Positions 60,301-64,000 of a stretch of 64,000 bases of DNA are shown here, piece after piece. Below the pieces are notes generated by a model. It was not told the DNA's origin. It made no database searches and saw only the letters and a program-made list of their open reading frames with translations. Source of the stretch: Phyllostachys edulis (lineage: Eukaryota; Streptophyta; Magnoliopsida; Poales; Poaceae); contig CM070554.1 of the NCBI GenBank assembly GCA_036346405.1, positions 45,903,058-45,967,057 of the forward strand. Direction: 5' to 3'. The first letter of the stretch is position 1; the number at the start of each line of letters is the position of its first letter. The translations under genes were made by a program, and so were the position numbers.

Positions 60301-60480
60301 GCTTCGATCTGCGCCACGTTTTAAACATCTTGATTACGCAATCAATGCATGGCGAAGACATAAAATTTATCCCTTCTTCAACATATCACCTTTCGGCGGC
60401 TCTTCTAAAAGCAACCACGCCATGGTTCTGCTTGTACATCGGCCATCTACACTACGCATGTAACAAATTAGTGTCAAATT
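57335..60480 (-). pseudogene. TNP2-type CACTA transposase, broken
   Basis: The N-terminal part near 60450-60160 is degraded (EEPPKGDMLKKG). A clear TNP2 block at 60054-59707 reads LKASNGWSDKSFTALLGLLA, VLPSTTYQAKKVICPLG and CPNDCILYRKEYA. The middle (59700-58400) is frame-shifted. DUF4218-like pieces lie at about 58404-58050. A DUF4216 block (58057-57335) has VRQCNPHRSEVWITREHNRW, WELDYVLFKIPYF and FYVTDPANKKRHVVLHGKRR. TNP2 proteins bind CACTA ends and cut them. Many stops and indels make this copy inactive. Confidence 0.85.
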
Positions 60481-63400
60481 GATTAGCGATTAATTTATAG
60501 CAAACATAAAGGGTTATAGATCGTTACCCTTGGAGCTTGAAGAAAATCGATTCCTCTCTCCTTTCCTTCTCCTCTCTAAGGTGGCGCAATGGGGAGGAGG
60601 CGGCGGGTGTTGGAGGCGCTAGGCGAGGGTCAACCTTCTCCTCTCTAAGCGGTTGATTAGATACGAGACAAAAGACAAGAGGAAGATCCTAATAACTAGT
60701 AAGTTGGTCAGCGATTCATGCTGGTATCCGCTTTGATATAATTGAAACAATAAACCACTCTTTCTTCATGGATAAATGGAGGAAATATAAAATAGATCAT
60801 TGCACATGTGACTTATCTTGGTGTGTCATAAATTCTTCTTTTTAATCTGTTCTAGAAAACAACTCATGAAATTAGTTCTGATTAAGACTTTCACCTCTTT
60901 AATTGTACGTACTTACTCGTTTTGTCTCATCGTTGCACAAAGGAATTACACCAGATTAAAGGCTACATGTTTTGCTTTTCATTTTCTGGAATTTATATCA
61001 TAGTTTTGGTTCAATAACATCCAATGGCTGCTATAGTTTAGGTTTAATATAGGGTCCATCAAATTGAGAGCTAGATGTTTAAATTTGCCTTTTTCTATGA
61101 ATTTATTGCTTTTGTGAGAAGTATTAATTGAAACTAATTAAACCCTATGCTTTCGATTAAGGAATACAACAAAGAAAACAAATAAACATTAGGGTCCATG
61201 TACTCTTCATTTGAATGGTTCCCTTACTCCCACGGGGAGGCTCTCTTTTGGGGTCCATCATTTGATGCATAAGCAAACAAGTCTTGATAGCCACAATTCA
61301 TCCATTGTGTTGTTTCGAGCGGTTCTTCAAATCCGCCAATCACGAGCACACATAAACCTGAGCACAAGCTTTAGGCACCGAGTCGTGATAAAATTCTCAT
61401 CAAACATATTATTATGTTCACCGGTCTAGGAGTGAATTCACCTCTTGTTGAAGTTTCACACCTTGGGCCTTTTGCACGCATGGGCTTTTCCTCCTTGTAA
61501 TTGTCCTTCCTTGGCAGATGGGCCAGGCAATTCTAGAGTGATATCTTGCTCTTGTGAACATGGAAAGGTAGAGATGCCCTCATCTCATCAAACATATTAT
61601 TATGTTCAGCTAGGAGCTCACCACCTCGATCAGAGTGAAGGTGAAGATGGTGAGGTCGGAGCTCACCACGATCACGAAGGTGAAGATGGTGAGGTCGGAG
61701 ACGATTTGGGGCGGTTGATGATAGTGAATAGCGGCGGCAACGTCAATTTGCACGGTGATCGAGCTCCTTGGCGGAATTGGGCTGAAATTAAGCACGGGGA
61801 TAGCTTCAAGGTGGTACAAGGATGGATAAAATGACCTTAATGAGGTCAGGGGCAAACCGGAGAGGCTTGTTGATGTTGAGCAGCGGCGGCGCAGGGGAGG
61901 TTCACGGTGATGGTGCATCTCGGTGTTGAAGGTGTTACAAGAAGGTGCGTAATAGCTCAAAGACATGCTGACAATGACGATGACGAAAGGAATTGAATAG
62001 GGACTCACCGAGTTAGCAGAGATCAACGGAAATGGCGGCGGTGGCCGGAAATGGGGAAAAGGCACAAGGGCTTGATCCACTGCGAGATAAATGAGGTTAA
62101 GTAGGGGGATATCATCACTAGGAAATGGAACACGCTGTGACGCGCTCGGGTTGAGCTCAAACTCATCGAAGTGACGGGAACACATTGGTCCAGATCTGGG
62201 TGCACGCTAGAGACAAATATGAAGTAGTGCGATTGTGCTACGGGACTCCAGAAGCTTCATTGAGTAGAGAAGAAGGATGAGTGAAGCTCAATGATCATAA
62301 TGACGCGCTCGTCGTGGAAGAAGAAGATCACAAGAGCGACGGAACTGCGGAGGCGTGCTCACCGGCATCGAGGACGACGCACACGGACATGGCTAGGGTT
62401 TAAGTACATCTGGGTTTGGTGTGAGAAGAACGGCGAGTGCGTGAGAAACTCGCGGGCGCGCTCTGTCGTCTCCGCCAGCACGGGAAAAAGCGGGTGGGTG
62501 ACATAGGCGCGGTAACGCATGGCACAGGCGGAGGTGACGGGAGCAGGTGAAGTGCGAAACGGTGGGCGGCGTCGCAACTGATCACGTGTGGAGCAGGCGC
62601 GACGTGCTAGCGCACGGAGACGAAGGCAAGGTGGATGAAGACATCTGACGGTGGGGCCACGCCATCAGCGAGAGGGAAAAATGGGGCTACGTTGGGCTGC
62701 GATGGTGCGCAAAGAAATGGGTCAGAGCGGATTCAGCCCAATAGGCACGACGGGAAAGGGAATGCGTTTTGAAATTTTTCAAAAAGGCTTCTGACATAGT
62801 GTAGTTTATTGTGTAATTGTTCCAGAATTTTATTTTGTCTATGTTTTTCTCGAAAATTCTTTCAAGCGGCTGATTGTTTGCAAATTCAATATTTGATTTA
62901 TGGAAAAATTTCAAAAACATGCTCAAAATCTTATTCCCACATTCATACTCAGCAGAAATATCCCAAGGTGGATTTGTGGGATGTTGATTCAATCACAATA
63001 TGTTTTCTGCAATTCATACTTTGAGTGAATTGGATGGAAAGTGAAAGCACTTACTAGTAAAAACATGGACGTAAGATTGGCTTTAGGACATTGTAAAATG
63101 GTCGCATTTTGCTGTAAGATACTTAATATTGTGGTTTGGCTAGAGGACACTCCAAAATAGTGGTTATTTTCCACAACGCACCGTGGCCATTAAAATAAAC
63201 ACGATGTCTTTTATTTCCAATTTATCTGGTTCGCATCTATATGTTCTGTCACCACGACATTTATTAATAACTACGAACTACATTAAAATGGATTTTGATT
63301 CCTCAACCAGTCTTTCTTACGTGCAAGTTACATTTTTTAATTATTGGATAAAAAACAGAATTAGGCGCGTGCACATCTCAAAGCTAATTCAAAAGCTCGA

Positions 63401-63748
63401 AAAATCGACTTACGGAGTTAATAAAAGTTCAGCTAATAACATAAATAGTAAAAACCGAACAAGGACAACCGGATGTAAAATCTTCCTTTATTATTTTCAA
63501 CATGTACATGATTTTCACACATCAAAAGATTAAAGCAAGAACGAATGTATATACAACAAAACAATCCATGTGCAAAGGAGTGATAAAGGGATCTGTCTAT
63601 ACATACTATCCTTTGGCCCAAACAGTCGAATATTTTGACCATTGGATTGAGATCCAATGCCCTAGATATCTTTCCTATCTCTAATATAAACCAACAGCTT
63701 AACCCTAACCCCACCTCCTCCCTCCAGCCGCCGCCTCCCACCCTCCCC
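60481..63748. other. No recognised gene; unassigned repeats
   Basis: The first 200 bp may be the leader of the TNP2 gene (GGAGGAGGCGGCGGG on the + strand). At 61615-61705 a segment with GTGAAGATGGTGAGGTCGGA is duplicated in tandem with a period of about 51 bp. 62290-62760 is GC-rich. 62760-63700 is AT-rich. No domain, tRNA or terminal repeat was recognised. Confidence 0.5.
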
Positions 63749-64000
63749 ATGAGCCACCTCCTGCTGCGGCTGCTAGCATCGCCATTGGCGCCGGCGCTAC
63801 CCCCTTCCTCTTCCACCGTCCTTCTGCCACCTCCTAGCCGTCGGCGTATCTTCTTCCTAGTCCCCGACAGCTCGCTGCCATCGGATCCGTTGTCGGATCT
63901 GTCATTACCACCCCTCACCAACCCCCACCCACTGTCGTCCTTCTCGTCCGCGTTTGGTGGTGCCACCGCTGGCTCAACGCACCGCCACTGCCGTTCCTTT
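63749..64000 (+). CDS. Possible first exon of a gene running off the right edge
   Basis: An ATG at 63749 opens 84 codons with no stop to the end of the window. The N-terminus (MSHLLLRLLASPLAPALPPS) is rich in Leu, Pro, Ser and Arg with few acidic residues, as in organelle-targeting peptides. It is preceded by a C-rich, CTAACCCC-containing leader like those of grass nuclear genes. No family is recognised. The opposite strand is also open here because of composition, so this could be non-coding. Confidence 0.3.
   Translation, partial: MSHLLLRLLASPLAPALPPSSSTVLLPPPSRRRIFFLVPDSSLPSDPLSDLSLPPLTNPHPLSSFSSAFGGATAGSTHRHCRSF

Larger units (their letters stand above)
52210..60480 (-). mobile_element. 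Decayed coding CACTA (En/Spm) transposon
   Basis: The left end CACTACTACAGGAAG is at 52210, with subterminal units (GAGCGGTTTT, CACAGACGGTT and complements) to about 52625. Two - strand gene remnants lie inside: a TNP2-type transposase (about 60480-57335), then a Transposase_24/Ulp1-type gene (55480-53060). A second subterminal-like cluster sits internally at 56578-56700. No right terminus is found, so the right end is lost or beyond recognition. Confidence 0.75.

Noticed and set aside
61610..62185. 191-residue - strand ORF
   Set aside because: It has no recognisable domain, contains translated tandem duplications, and lacks splice or promoter support.
63433..63966. 177-residue - strand ORF
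   Set aside because: It is antisense to a CTCC-rich leader and possible gene start; the Gly/Arg/Asp-rich content follows composition and no domain is seen.

Overview
This is a repeat-rich stretch of a plant nuclear genome, almost certainly a grass (Poaceae). The evidence is the families present: a RIRE1/Angela-type Copia LTR, Ty3/gypsy LTRs, CACTA elements with 'TCACAGACGGTT' or 'TTTGCCGAGTGC' subterminal repeats, a Stowaway MITE, and a 25-exon TOPLESS-related gene of grass type. The species cannot be fixed from the sequence alone.

The only clearly intact host gene is a TOPLESS-related (TPR) co-repressor gene on the + strand, start codon 23765, stop codon ending 46080. I traced 25 exons. All introns begin with GT and end with AG, every junction keeps frame, and the product is 1125 residues. 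About 12 kb of its roughly 22 kb length is two Copia retrotransposons, one in intron 3 (26271-31752) and one in intron 24 (40142-45580), each flanked by a perfect 5-bp target-site duplication (TSD). A MITE lies in intron 1 and a Stowaway element in intron 24.

Layout from left to right: 1-8.9 kb is a decayed Mutator-like element (MULE) with a leader intron, a broken MURA-type transposase and inverted-repeat-like minisatellite ends. It is interrupted by a solo RIRE1-like LTR (4772-6344) and a gypsy LTR fragment. 9.29-10.35 kb is a CACTA element whose right end is lost; it carries a fragment resembling a KNOX homeobox gene. 10.35-13.6 kb holds a minisatellite and a hAT remnant with a BED zinc-finger exon. 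13.6-22.8 kb is a broken L1-type LINE split by a 3.9-kb solo gypsy LTR. 22.8-46.3 kb is the TPR gene with its leader. 46.62-48.06 kb is a non-autonomous CACTA element with perfect CAA TSDs and a 250-bp hairpin. 48.1-50.7 kb is the 3' end and LTR of a gypsy element. 50.68-51.8 kb is a sister of the first CACTA element, carrying the 5' end of a FAS2 (CAF-1 p60) gene. 52.2-60.5 kb is a decayed coding CACTA element on the - strand, with TNP2 transposase and a Transposase_24/Ulp1 second gene. 60.5-63.7 kb has no recognisable gene. A possible first exon runs off the right edge at 63749.

The most notable biology is gene-fragment capture by two related CACTA elements (KNOX-like and FAS2-like cargo, both antisense to the window), and a TOPLESS-family gene that keeps an intact reading frame despite two full-length retrotransposons in its introns. 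Everything else coding is transposon-derived and broken.
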